A stretch of 64,000 bases of DNA, from assembly GCA_018401565.1 (NCBI GenBank), contig JAGYKS010000028.1, positions 124,001-188,000 on the forward strand, given 5' to 3'. Below the pieces are notes generated by a model. That model had not been told where the DNA came from, ran no database searches, and saw only the letters and a list, made by a program, of their open reading frames with translations. Positions 47,646 through 58,149 of this stretch are shown in pieces (position 1 is the first letter of the stretch; each line of letters opens with the position of its first letter). The position numbers were made by a program, and so were the translations under genes. This DNA is from Acidimicrobiales bacterium (lineage in GTDB: Bacteria; Actinomycetota; Acidimicrobiia; Acidimicrobiales; Acidimicrobilacustridaceae).

Positions 47646-48700
47646 CCACTGACACGACATCTCCGGGCGAGCCCAACGTCAACGACTCATTCGATGACGG
47701 GCTCACCGATGAGCAGTATCTGGCGGCGGTGACCGGCTTCATCGGTCAGGAGACCGGCCCTCCGGTGCCTGCTCCTGACGAAGTGAACCAGGCCATGATC
47801 CGTCACTGGTGCGAGGCACTGGGCGACACCAACCCCGTGTATGTCGATCCCGAGGCCGCCGTCACCTCGGTGCACAGCGGCATCGTGGCCCCGCCAGCCA
47901 TGCTGCAGGCCTGGGTCATGATGGGCATCAATGGACCCCAACGTGATGGCGACGGACCCTACGATCACCTCACGAACCTGCTGGCAAGTCGTGGGTTCAC
48001 CAGCGTGGTGGCCACCAACTGTGAGCAAACCTACGATCGGTACCTGCGCCCTGGTGACCGGCTCACGATGCACACCACCATCACCGACGTGAGCCCCCAA
48101 AAAGACACCGCCTTGGGCACCGGACACTTCGTGACGACCCGCCAGGCCTACCTCGATGCCAGTGGCCAGACGGTGGGCTCGATGGTGTTTCGGATCATCC
48201 GGTTCCGTCCCCGGACTGCTGGTCCTGCTGATGCCAAGGCAGACAAAACGACTGACGCCAGCGGCGAGGCGAAGGCGGCTGAGATTCCGCGGCCCCGTCC
48301 GGCCACCACCCCCGACAACCAGTGGTGGTTCGACGCCATCGCTGCCGGGCGACTGGTGGTGCAACAGTGCAGCGACTGCGGTGCAGTCCAGCACCCCCCT
48401 GCACCCATGTGTCCGCGCTGTCACAGTCTGGCCTGGCAGGAGCTTCCCACTGCCACCACCGGCACCGTCCACAGCTTCGTGGTGGTGCACTACCCCCAGG
48501 TCCCGGGTTTCGACTACCCGTTGGGGATCGTGCTGGTTGACGTGGATACCCCCGGCGACCTGGTTCGACCGGTGCGCATGGTGATGAACACCACCGACCC
48601 CGACACCAGCGCCCTGAGCGTTGGCGCCGCCGTGGACATTGAAATTCGCGAGGCCGGTGGCGTCCACCTGCCGTTCGCCACGCTCACTCGCGCCATCTGA
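47642..48700 (+). CDS. chsH2: MaoC-DUF35 fusion, ChsH2-like steroid enoyl-CoA hydratase
   Basis: This intact 352-residue two-domain protein has an N-terminal MaoC/FAS1-type hot-dog fold (QAMIRHWCEALGDTNPVYVD, GIVAPPAMLQAWVMMG, EQTYDRYLRPGDRLTMHTTI) to about residue 190. After a linker follows a DUF35 domain with the zinc ribbon VVQQCSDCGAVQHPPAPMCP. This fusion is characteristic of ChsH2, which pairs with ChsH1 as a hydratase and whose DUF35 domain docks Ltp2. All expected partners lie downstream. The ATG overlaps the previous stop. Confidence 0.87.
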   Translation: MTTDTTSPGEPNVNDSFDDGLTDEQYLAAVTGFIGQETGPPVPAPDEVNQAMIRHWCEALGDTNPVYVDPEAAVTSVHSGIVAPPAMLQAWVMMGINGPQRDGDGPYDHLTNLLASRGFTSVVATNCEQTYDRYLRPGDRLTMHTTITDVSPQKDTALGTGHFVTTRQAYLDASGQTVGSMVFRIIRFRPRTAGPADAKADKTTDASGEAKAAEIPRPRPATTPDNQWWFDAIAAGRLVVQQCSDCGAVQHPPAPMCPRCHSLAWQELPTATTGTVHSFVVVHYPQVPGFDYPLGIVLVDVDTPGDLVRPVRMVMNTTDPDTSALSVGAAVDIEIREAGGVHLPFATLTRAI

Positions 48701-48742
48701 CAGCACTTCGGCACCCGCAAACCCCTCAGAAGGGACCCCATC

Positions 48743-49856
48743 GTGAACTTCGATCTTTCCGAAGAACAGCAGGTCATCGCCGACCTGGCCACCCAGATCT
48801 TTGCCGGCCAGATCACCGTGGACCGCCTCAAGGCCGCTGAGCGCGGCACAGGGTGGGACCGGGAACTGTGGGCCGATCTGGCGACGGCCAACCTCACCGG
48901 GCTGTGCCTGCCCGACACCTTTGGCGGCAGTGGCATGGGCATGGTGGAACTGGCGTTGCTGGTGCAAGCCCAGGGCCGCCACCTCGCTCCAGTCCCGCTG
49001 CTTGCCACGGCAGTGACTGCCGGTGCCATCGCCGAATTCGGCGTGGCCGGCGCCCATGACGAGTTGCTGGCGGCGGTGGTGGCTGGTGACGCCATCGTCA
49101 CCTGTGCGCTGGCCGAACTGGGCGCCAACGACCCGCTGCGACCAGCCGTCACTGCCACACCCGTCGACGGGGGCTGGCGCATCACCGGCACCAAACCAGC
49201 AGTGCCCTACGCAGCAGAGTCTGCTGCGGTGGCCGTCACCACCCGCCTGGCCGACGGCACGGCACTGGTGGCACTGGTGTCACCCACTGCTGATGGCATC
49301 ACCATCGAGCCCGAGCAGACCACCAACCACCAGCCGGCGGCCACCATGAAGCTGGACACCGTGGTGGGCCCCGAGGCCGTGCTGGGTGAAGCCGGCGACG
49401 AGGCCGCCGAGGTCACCCGCTGGCTGTTCGAGCACTTCCTCACCGGGATCTGTGCCATGCAGCTGGGCGTAGCCGAAGGTGCCCTGGCCATGACCGCCGA
49501 GCATGTCAGCAGCCGCGAGCAGTTCGGCCGCCCGCTGTCAGCGTTTCAGGCCGTCACCCAGCGTGCCGCCGATGCCTGGATCACCACCGAAGCAGTTCGG
49601 GTCACCACCCTCAGCGCCGCCATGGCGACTGGCTGAGGGCATCGACGCCCGCAAGGAGGTGGCCGTGGCCGCCTACTGGGCCACCGAGGGAGCCCAGCAG
49701 GTCGTGACCGCCGCCCAGCACCTGCACGGCGGCATCGGCGCCGATGTGGACTACCCGGTGCACCGCTACTACCTGTGGGGTGTGGAAAACGGCACCATTC
49801 TCGGATCGGCCAGTCCCCATCTGGCCCGTCTCGGCAACCTGTTGTCGCTGTCATGA
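48743..49856 (+). CDS. Acyl-CoA dehydrogenase, ChsE1/FadE28-like
   Basis: This small-subunit acyl-CoA dehydrogenase has about 371 residues. One base is missing near 49,620 (AAMATG-stop becomes AWRLAEGID). It reads MNFDLSEEQQVIADLATQIF, LCLPDTFGGSGMGMVELAL, SREQFGRPLSAFQAVTQRA, AAQHLHGGIGADVDYPVHRY. The GTG at 48743 has AAGGGA ahead. In Mycobacterium the two dehydrogenase genes are adjacent; here chsH2 lies between them, which is a changed gene order. It overlaps the chsH1-like ATG. Confidence 0.82.
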
Positions 49857-50273
49857 GCGCCACGGTGAGCCCCAACTTCGCCGACACCGGTGAGGGCACC
49901 GACCTGCCCGAACTGGTGATCCCGGTCACCCGCACGCTCATCGTGGCCGGCGCCATCGCCTCGCGTGACTACCAGGACGTGCACCACGACCATGAACTGG
50001 CCACCGACAAGGGCTCGGCTGACATCATCATGAACATCCTCACCACCAACGGTCTGGTGGGCAGGTACATCACCGACTGGGCCGGCCCTGACGCTGTGGT
50101 GCGGGCCATCCGCATCCGCCTGGGGGTACCCAACCATCCCGGCGACACCATGACCCTCACCGGTCAGGTGACCGCCACTGACCCCGACACCCGAACCGTC
50201 ACCGTCGGGATCCGGGGCTGCCAACGCCCGGGGCAACCATGTGACCGGCACCGTGGAGGTGACCCTGCCATGA
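49853..50273 (+). CDS. chsH1: MaoC-like hydratase, ChsH1-like
   Basis: This single-domain MaoC protein has about 140 residues after a correction near 50,215. Key parts are LIVAGAIASRDYQDVHHDHE (Asp/His active-site pair), MNILTTNGLVGRYITDWAG and RIRLGVPNHPGDTMTLTGQV, with the end ANARGNHVTGTVEVTLP in the corrected frame. ChsH1 and ChsH2 together hydrate the 17(20)-ene of the steroid-CoA. The ATG overlaps the preceding stop and the TGA overlaps the ltp2 ATG. Confidence 0.82.
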
Positions 50274-51464
50274 CCGTGAACCGACCCGGCAACCAACTGG
50301 GCTGGCAAGGCCGCCATCGTGGGCATCGGTGCCACCGAGTTTTCCAAGGCCTCGGGCCGCAGCGAGCTGAGCCTGGCCTGCGAATCGGTGTCGGCCGCCA
50401 TTGCCGACGCCGGCCTGTCGCCGTCTGATGTTGACGGCATGGTGACGTTTTCCTCCGACAACAACCCTGATGTCGACATCGCCCGCCATGTGGGCATCGG
50501 CGAGCTGCGGCACTTCAGTCGGGTGCACTACGGCGGCGGTGCCGCATGCGGCACGGTGGTGTTGGCCGCCATGGCCGTGGCCACCGGCGTGGCCGATGTG
50601 GTCGTGTGTTACCGGGCGTTCAACGAAGCGCAGCGGCCGGCGCTTTGGTGCCGGTGTGCACGACATCCCCAATGAGGCCACCGCCGAACGGGCCCAGTTC
50701 TCGTGGACGTCACCGGCCGGCCTGCTCACCCCGGCATCGTGGGTGGCCATGGTGGCCCAGCGCTACATGCACCTGTACGGCGCCACCAGCGAGGACTGTG
50801 CGGTGCAGGCCGTCGCCGACCGCCGGCACGCCGCCAACAACCCGGCGGCGTGGTTCTACAACGAGCCCATCACCCTGGCCGAGCACCAGGCCAGCCGCTT
50901 CATCGTGGAACCGCTGCACCTGCTGGACTGCTGCCAGGAAAGCGACGGAGGCCAGGCCATCGTCGTGACCAGCATGGAGCGGGCCCGTGACCTGCCCAAC
51001 GCCCCGGCGGTCATCACCGCCGGTGCCCAGGGAACCGGTGCCGAACAGTGGACCATGACCAACTTCTACCGCGATGACATCGCCGGACTGCCCGAGATGG
51101 GCACGGTGGCCCGCGAGCTGTGGACGTCGTCGGGGCTCACCCCTGCCGACATCTCCACCGCCGTGCTGTACGACCATTTCACCCCCTACGTCCTCATGCA
51201 GCTTGAGGAGTTCGGGTTCTGTGGTCGCGGTGAGGCTGCCGGGTTCATCGCCGACCAGGGCATCGACATCGACGGCAAACTCCCGATCAATCCCACGGTG
51301 GCCAGCTCGGGGAGGCCTACATCCACGGCATGAACGGCATCGCCGAAGGCGTGCGCCAGATCCGTGGCACCAGCGTCAACCAGGTGGCCGACGCCTCGCA
51401 CGTGCTGGTCACCGCCGGCACTGGCGTGCCCACCAGCGCCCTCATTCTCGGAACCGACCAGTAA
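50270..51464 (+). CDS. ltp2: Steroid side-chain retro-aldolase, Ltp2-like
   Basis: This thiolase-fold aldolase has about 398 residues after three corrections (near 50,300, 50,640 and 51,310). It reads KAAIVGIGATEFSKASGRSE, VHYGGGAACGTVVLAAMAVA, FSWTSPAGLLTPASWVAMVA, LDCCQESDGGQAIVVTS, AVLYDHFTPYVLMQLEEFGF and YIHGMNGIAEGVRQIRGTS. In mycobacteria Ltp2, bound to the DUF35 domain of ChsH2, releases propionyl-CoA and leaves androstenedione. Operon position and domain partners agree. The catalytic tyrosines are not assignable without alignment. Confidence 0.82.
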
Positions 51465-51479
51465 GGATCTCCCCCCGCC

Positions 51480-52716
51480 ATGAGCACCGACATTTCAAAC
51501 GGCTTCACCGCTGACTCCATCGACATCCAAAGCGCCGACCAGTACGTCAACGGCCCTCCCCACGACGCCTTCACGTGGCTGCGTGACAACGCCCCGGTGA
51601 TCCGTCACGACGGCATGAACGATGGCGATATCGAGTGGTTCTGGGCCCTCACCCGCCATGCCGACATCACCGAGGTGAGCCGGCAGTTCCAGACGTGGTC
51701 GTCAGCAGCCGAGGGCGTACTCATCGCCGACCAGCGCGGGAACATGGAAGAGACCCGGTTGCTGGTTGACATCGACCCGCCCGAGCACACCCGCATGCGC
51801 AGTCTGGTCAACCGCGGCTTCACCCCCCGGGCCATCAAGCTCATGGCCGACAACTACGCCAACGTCACCACCCAGCTGGTCACCGAAGCCGTCGCCGCCG
51901 GCGAGGTGGAGTTCGTCACCTCGGTTGCCGCCGAGCTGCCACTCATCGCCATCGCCCAGATGCTGGGCATTCCCGTTGAGGACCGCAACAAGGTGTTCGA
52001 GTGGTCCAAACCGCATGATCGCCACCAGCGACGCCGATTACTCCGGCGGCCTCGAGGACGCCACTGCAGCGGCAACCGAACTGTACGTGTATGCCGAAGA
52101 ACTGGCTGCCGATCGACGCAGCACCCCGCGTGACGACATTCTCAGCATCCTGGTGTCAGCCGAAGGCAACGACGCCCTCACCAACCACGAGTTCAACATG
52201 TTCGTGCTGTTGCTGGCCGTGGCCGGTAACGAGACCACCCGCAACGCCATCAGCCACGGGATCAACGCCATGATCGACAATCCCGACCAGTGGGCGCTGC
52301 TTCGGGCCAACCCCGAACTGGTGGACTCAGCGGTCGAGGAGATCCTGCGCTGGGCCACCCCGGTGAACGTGTTCCGCCGGGTGGCGACGTGCGACGTTGA
52401 GTTGCACGGCCAGGCCATCGCCGAGGGCGACAGCGTGGCCATGTTCTACGCCTCGGGCAACCGTGACGCCGACGTGTTCGAAGATCCGTTCACCTTTGAC
52501 ATCACCCGCGACCCCAACCCCCACCTCACCTTCGGTGGCGGCGGCCCGCACTTCTGTCTGGGGGCGAACCTGGCCCGTCTTGAGATGCGCACCCTGTTTT
52601 CCGAATTGGCCCGCCAATGCGAGACCATCGAACTCACCGGTGACGTCGGTCGGCTGCGCAGCTACTTCATCAACGGCATCAAGACCCTGCCGGTGCGCCT
52701 CACACCCGGTTCGTAG
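51480..52716 (+). CDS. cyp125: Cytochrome P450, CYP125/CYP142 family
   Basis: This P450 has about 411 residues after a correction near 52,010. It contains the I-helix AVAGNETTRNAISHGINAM, ExxR in SAVEEILRWATPVNVFRR, FYASGNRDADVFEDPFTFDI, and the heme loop FGGGGPHFCLGANLARLEM with its Cys near residue 358. The ALRWATPV/NGIK pattern and igr linkage match CYP125, which oxidises the terminal C26/27 methyl of sterols; CYP142 is the alternative. Here it is last in the operon, whereas in M. tuberculosis it is first. AAGGA precedes the start. Confidence 0.85.
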
Positions 52717-52751
52717 GTCAGCCCCGGCCGCCCAGGTGCCCGACGGTCAGC

Positions 52752-52806
52752 CGCCTGGGGTTGCTCGAGGCGCCTGTGGTTGCTCAGGCGCCTGTGGTTG
52801 CTCAGG
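52752..52806. repeat. 18-bp tandem repeat, three units
   Basis: Three units of CGCCTGTGGTTGCTCAGG (the first with one extra base) lie between the P450 gene and the convergent DUF4234 gene, whose stop codon is in the last unit. Confidence 0.85.
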
Positions 52807-53182
52807 CCGCTTCTTCCCACAGGGCGTTGAGACGGTTCTGCACCTTCACGACCCAGATGATCCAGCCAACGATCGGGATCAGGTTCCAAAACCCGGTGAG
52901 CGCCGAGATGTCGCTCTGCTTGCCGGCGGTCTCATAGGTGGCCTTCACGTCGTTTGGGATGGTGAACAGCAACACGATGCTGATGAACAACCCGAGCAGC
53001 AGGTTGGCCACGGGACCCAGTCCGCTGCCGTTGTACTGCTTCATCTCCCGGCCCACCTGGTAAAACCAGTAAAGGTGGTAGATGCCGAACGTGATGATGC
53101 TGAAGATGATCACCGCCGCAGGAGAGCGCACCTTGAATGGGCTGCCGGCAACGGACGCGGTGGGTGATGTGGCATCGGTCAT
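52802..53182 (-). CDS. DUF4234 membrane protein
   Basis: This 126-residue membrane protein contains VIIFSIITFGIYHLYWFYQV with GREMKQYN, then LLLGLFISIVLLFTI and LIPIVGWIIWVVKVQNRLNA. The TFGIYxLYW stretch is the hallmark of DUF4234 proteins (function unknown, three to four membrane helices). I start at ATG 53182 because the conserved part follows and upstream codons overlap the next gene. It is convergent with the P450 gene and outside the sterol regulon. Confidence 0.8.
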   Translation of the reverse strand: MTDATSPTASVAGSPFKVRSPAAVIIFSIITFGIYHLYWFYQVGREMKQYNGSGLGPVANLLLGLFISIVLLFTIPNDVKATYETAGKQSDISALTGFWNLIPIVGWIIWVVKVQNRLNALWEEAA

Positions 53183-53261
53183 AGGCGAAGGATTATCGCC
53201 CTGCCACCTCTGAAACCGGGATTGTGGATTTTCGTGACCTTCGACCCTGACAGCGCCGCCG

Positions 53262-54099
53262 CTAGGTGGCGTCGATGACCCCTCCGGCAACCAGCCCCAG
53301 CAGCGGCCACGCCCAACACCACCCGGTAGACCACAAACACCGTCAGCGTGTGACTGGTGAGCCAACGCAGCAACCAGGCGATGGAGGCGTACCCGGCCAC
53401 AAACGCCACCACGGTGGCAACCACCGTGGCCGTGATTCCCGGTCCGTCGCCTTCGGTGATGCCCCGCAGTTGGAACAACCCCGACAGCACCACCGCCGGC
53501 ACCGACAAAAGAAACGAAAAACGGGCGGCGTCGGCCCGCTTGTACCCCAGGAACAACCCTGCCGAGATGGTCGCCCCCGATCGCGAAACCCCCGGCACGA
53601 GAGCCAGCGCCTGGGCGAAGCCGATGGCCACACCGTCACGCGTCGACACCTCGTCGATGGTCTTGGAGCGCGACCCCACCCGGTCGGCAATCCCCATCAC
53701 CAGCCCGAACCCGATGAGCATCACTGCCACCAACCGGACGTCGCGCACCCCGGTCTCGATCTGGTCGGCGAAGGCCAACCCCAGCACCGAGATGGGGATG
53801 GTGGCCACGATCAGGTACCACCCCAGACGCACGTCCTGGTCCCGGCGCATTGACGGGGTCCACAGGGCCGTGACCCACGCCCGGGCGATGCGCCACAGGT
53901 CGGCGCGGAAGTAGATCAGCACCGCTGCCATGGTTCCCAGCTGCACCACAGCGGTGAACGCCGTGCCCGGATCGTCCCACCCAAACAACGCCGGGGCGAC
54001 GCGCAGGTGACCACTGGATGAAATGGGCAGGAACTCGGTCAATCCCTGCAGCAGACCGAGTACAACAGCTTCCACGAACGACACACCGCAGTCTGTCAC
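53262..54099 (-). CDS. uppP: Undecaprenyl-diphosphatase UppP
   Basis: This integral membrane phosphatase has about 279 residues and recycles undecaprenyl-pyrophosphate in cell-wall synthesis. It contains the two signature motifs LLQGLTEFLPISSSGHL and LALVPGVSRSGATISAGLFL, plus several long hydrophobic segments. Near 53,300 the frame slips; in the alternative frame the protein ends LVAGGVIDAT at 53,262, removing an apparent overlap with the DUF4234 gene. The start is GTG at 54099. UppP overproduction also confers bacitracin tolerance (family knowledge). Confidence 0.9.
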
Positions 54100-54217
54100 G
54101 GGTCCGTGTCACCGTAGGGCCAACGTCCCTGTCGCCGGGTAGCTTCTTGGGCGGCGACAGCACGCAGTCCGGGGGCCGGGCACCACACCACACCGCAACG
54201 GCCGAGGGGGCTGAACC

Positions 54218-56556
54218 ATGGATGCTGGGGAACTCAACGACAGGCACCACGTGCACAACGTGGTGCCGACGGAAGCCTCGACGGTGGGTCGGCGGCGCTT
54301 TGTGAACCAGGCGGCGGCTGCCCGGGTTCGGAGTGCTCGTGGCTCCCCACCTGATGGGGACCACCCCCGCAGCAGGCGCGGTCCCCACCCCGGTGCCCGA
54401 CGGCTACTCCCCCTCATTCCCCGACGGCATCATGTCGGGTGATCCATCCCCGGACGGGTCGGTGCTGTGGACCCGACTGGTCCCACCCGCAGGCGACGCC
54501 CCGGTCACGGTGTCGTGGGAAGTCTCCGCCGACGACGGGTTCACAGCGAGGTGGTCGCTCGGCGGCAGCGCCGAGGGCGCTGGCCGTCAACGGACACACC
54601 GTCAAGGTGGCAGTCACCGGCCTGACGTCCGATGGTTGGTACCACTACCGCTTCACCGCCGGCGACGTCAGCACCGTCACCGGTCGGCTGCGCACCGCCC
54701 CGGCCCCTGGCACCACCCCCGACAAGCTGGTGTTTGCCTGGGCGAGCTGTCAGCAGCGCAGCGACCGGAGCCTGTACGTGGCCCACTCCGCCATCGCCAA
54801 CGAGCCCGACATCGACTTCTGGATGCATCTGGGTGACTACGTGTATGTGAGCGACGGCGGCACTCTCACCGTGCCCGACTACCGCGGCGTGTACGCCCAG
54901 TTCAAGTCCAACCAGCGGTTGCAGGACCTGCAGGCCCGGGTTCCCACGGTGGCCATGTTCGACGACGGTGAGTTCGTCAATGGGGTCCACAAGGGCATTC
55001 CCGCCGAGCGGCTGTCGGCTGCACTCAAGGTGTGGTTCGAGCAGTTTCCGGTCATCCCGCCCGACGGTGCCGACACCAGGGCCCACCGTCGGTTTGCGTG
55101 GGGTGACCTGCTCGACATGTTCATGCTCGACGTTCGCCAGTACCGCGACGCCGAGGTAGTGGAGTCCGATCCCACCAAAGCTCCTGACCGCGAGCGGTTC
55201 AACCCGGACCGCACAACGCTGGGCCTCGACCAGCGCAACTGGCTCGTCGATGGCCTGACCGCATCGACGGCGGCGTGGCGCACGCTGGGAATCCCACAAC
55301 ATGGGCATGTGGCGCCTGGGCCCGAAGTCCGAACTCGAAGGGGTCCAGACCTTCACCTCGAACTTCCGGGATCTCGTCAACGTGCACGTCAATCAGGGCG
55401 TCTATGCCCCCAACGAGGCATGGGACGACTTCTGGTTCGAGCGCAAGTTCCTGCTCGACCATCTCCAATCCGAAGGCATCGACAACGTGATCTCGGTGAG
55501 CGGCCACACCCACATCTGGCTTGCCGACGTGCTGATCCCCGACCCCGACGATCCCGACTCCCCGGTGGTCGCCTTCGACTTCACCTGCAGGTCGCTCACC
55601 GCCGACCCCGACTTCAGCAACCTCAACTACGCCGGGGTGAACTTCAACGGCAATGCCAACGCCGCCTACCCCACCATGGACACCATCGCCCGGGTGATGG
55701 AGGACTCCAACCCGTGGAAGGCGTATGTGAACTTCATCAACCAGGGCTACGGCCTGGCCACCATCACCGCCGAGCGCGCCGTGGTCGAGTTCAAGGCCAT
55801 CAACACCTACGACCCCGACGCCGAGCCCGACGTCGTTGCCAGGTTCACCATCGAGGCCGGCGCCACCACCATGCGCGTCGAGTTGTGGCCGGTGCCGTGC
55901 TACACCTGCACACCGGGGACCAAACTCCGTCCCGTGGTGCCGTCGCGGATGTTCCCGCCCGACTTCCCTACGCCGGATTCGCCGACGTGAAGCCCAGCGA
56001 CGGTCACGCCACCGCCGTCAACTGGCTGGCGGTGAACGGCATCACCACCGGTGTCAGCGCCACACGATTCGACCCCACCGGGATCGTGTTGCGACGACAG
56101 ATGGCGCTGTTTTTGTGGCGGATGATGGACAAGCCCGTCGTGCAGAGCCGATCGGGATTCACCGACGTTCCCACCACCGGCGACCTCGCCAAAGCCCTCG
56201 ACTGGCTGGATGCCAGCGGCATCACCGTCACCACCCCCAGGCCCGGTAAGCCCAAGCGTTTCCAGCCCGATGGTTTGGTGACCCGGGCCCAGATGGCAGC
56301 GTTCCTGTGGAGAATGGCGGGATCGCCAACCGGCTACCCGCAAGCCCAGTTCACCGACGTGAGGCGGGGTGACTACTTCGCCGTTGCCGTCGACTGGCTG
56401 GCCCACTTTGGCATTTCCACCGGGGTCTCACCGACCAGGTACGCCCCCCAGCAGCCGGTGAACAGGGCCCAGATGTCGCTGTTCCTGTGGCGACTGGCAA
56501 GCACCCCGACAGCCTGGGACAGCTCGGTGACGCTGCCCGGCGCAGTGCGCCGCTGA
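54218..56556 (+). CDS. Tat-exported PhoD-like phosphatase with S-layer homology domains
   Basis: This exported alkaline phosphatase D/phosphodiesterase-type protein has about 779 residues and four or more frame slips (near 54,325, 54,560-54,590, 55,300 and 55,970). A twin-arginine signal VGRRRFVNQAAAA is followed by a hydrophobic stretch. PhoD landmarks are GIMSGDPSPDGSVLWTRL, FAWASCQQRSDRSLY, DFWMHLGDYVY, FDDGEF and SVSGHTHIWLADVL. From about 55,975 three S-layer homology repeats follow (FADVKPSDGHATAVNWLAV, FTDVPTTGDLAKALDWLDA, FTDVRRGDYFAVAVDWLAH, each ending in a RAQM/LFLWR motif), suggesting attachment to the cell envelope. It probably scavenges phosphate from esters. Confidence 0.82.
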
Positions 56557-56583
56557 CACCTGACTGGCAGGCCCGCCAGTGCA

Positions 56584-56605
56584 CCCGGGGGTTCACGTCC
56601 CCGGG
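56584..56605. terminator. Candidate bidirectional terminator hairpin
   Basis: CCCGGGG-N8-CCCCGGG forms a perfect 7-bp stem between the convergent phosphatase and multicopper oxidase genes. No T-tract follows, so termination is inferred from position and symmetry. Confidence 0.45.
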
Positions 56606-56629
56606 CGCCAACCCGGTCACTCCACCAAG

Positions 56630-56673
56630 ATTCGCTCCTCGCGATTCGCTCCTCCGCGATTCACTCCTCCACG
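56630..56673. repeat. 14-15-bp tandem repeat, three units
   Basis: Units ATTCGCTCCTC(C)GCG are repeated at the 3' end of the multicopper oxidase gene; its stop codon lies in the third, diverged unit. Confidence 0.8.
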
Positions 56674-58021
56674 ATGAGGGCGGTCACCATGCCGAACATG
56701 CCGTCGGGACCTCGGCGTGGGTGAGGATGTGGCAGTGGAAGGCCCACACGCCCGGCAAGGTCGGGTTCACCACCACCGTGTACCGCTCACCGGGCGCCAC
56801 GTTGAGGGTGTCCACCAGATAGGGCTGGTTCAGGGCCCGGCCGTCCTTGGCCACCACGATCTGGTCAAAGCCGTGCAGATGCATGGGATGGACCTGCAGG
56901 CCCTCGTTGAAGTAGTCGATGGCGATCCACTCACCCACCTTGGCCGTCAGCGGCTCGGTGGCCGGGAAGCCCTTGCCGTTGAGGGTCAGGCCGATCACCC
57001 CGGCGTCGTTGACCACCATGGGGATGCGCTGGGTTATCTCCAGCTGATCGGGGATCTGGATCCCCCCGATGTTCTGGCCCAGCGGCACCGGCACGTCTCC
57101 GGCGATGAATGCCCCCAGCAGGCCGTTGGGCACGGCGATGTCGCCGTGGGCGTGGGCGTGATACATCGCCACCTCGGGTCGGGTCACGGTGAACTCGTAG
57201 GTGAACACCTCACCGGGCATGATCGGTGGCTGGGTCAGTGGCGCCACACCGTCCTGGTCGTTGGGGATGGTGAGACCATGCCAGTGGATGTCGGTCATGA
57301 TCGGCAGTTCGTTGGCGAGTTCCACCTGGACCCGGTCGCCCACGTCCACCTTGATCATCGGCCCCGGAACCGTGCCGTTGTAGGTCCATGCCTTGACCAC
57401 GTTGCCCGGAGTGACCTCCCAGTCAGTGATGGCGGCCACCAACTCGTAGCGCTTGGTGCCATCAGGGAGGATCTCGGGAGTCATCTCCTGGTTGCCCAGA
57501 CCCTCGGTCTCAGCCGGGAACGGCTCCCACGACGCCAGCATCTTGGCGTCCATGTCTGCGCCCTGCTCCGGGGTGATCTCGTCGTGGGTCCCGCCGGAAT
57601 GCACGCCACCAGCGGCGAGGTCCACGCCGCCTCCAGCGCCCACAGTCAGGGTGCCCACCATCCCGGCCTCCTTGTGCCCGGCAACCGAACAGATGACCTC
57701 GTAGGTGCCCTCGGCAAGTGCAGAGACATCAAGTGACGCCGACTGCCCCGGGTTCAGCATGGGAGTCTCGATGCCGGTCCCGACGATGACCAGATTGTGG
57801 GCCATGGCACCGTTGTTGGTCACCGCCAGCGTGGTGTCGGCCGTGATGGCCGAGGGGCTGACGGCAAACTCGGTCAGTGACACCGGGACCGGCCCGGTTG
57901 ACCCCCCACCCTCGGGACGATCGGTGGCCACGGCCACGGCAATGGCAGCGGTGAGCGTGAACGCCACCAGTGCAACGAGGAGCGCTGTGATGCCTGCAGG
58001 ACTGCGGGACTCCCGATTCAC
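56661..58021 (-). CDS. Exported multicopper oxidase with extra N-terminal cupredoxin domain
   Basis: This exported copper protein has about 453 residues. A hydrophobic leader (LLVALVAFTLTAAIAVAVA) is followed by a cupredoxin-like domain with NGAMAHNLVIVG and EVICSVAGHKEAGM (Cys, His, Met ligands). Multicopper oxidase domains then follow with copper sites in DIHWHGLTIPND, MYHAHAHGDI, HPMHLHGFDQ and WAFHCHILTHAE. Near 56,705 the frame slips; correction gives GMFGMVTALIVEE and the stop at 56,661. The extra cupredoxin may pass electrons to the oxidase core or bind copper. The substrate is unknown (metal, phenol or nitrite are possibilities). Confidence 0.85.
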
Positions 58022-58149
58022 GGGGTACCTCCGGGGGATGTCGTAGGGACGTGGACAAGCGCGCGTTGTACGACGCTGTGCCGCAAGGCTAAAGATCGAC
58101 CCCAGCCGGTCACAGGGGACTAGCTACCTAAGCCGATGGACCAAAGTCC

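Noticed and set aside
50270-51464. ltp2-like gene as a decayed pseudogene
   Set aside because: Three frame breaks occur, but all family motifs are intact and in order and the same error pattern affects most genes in the window.
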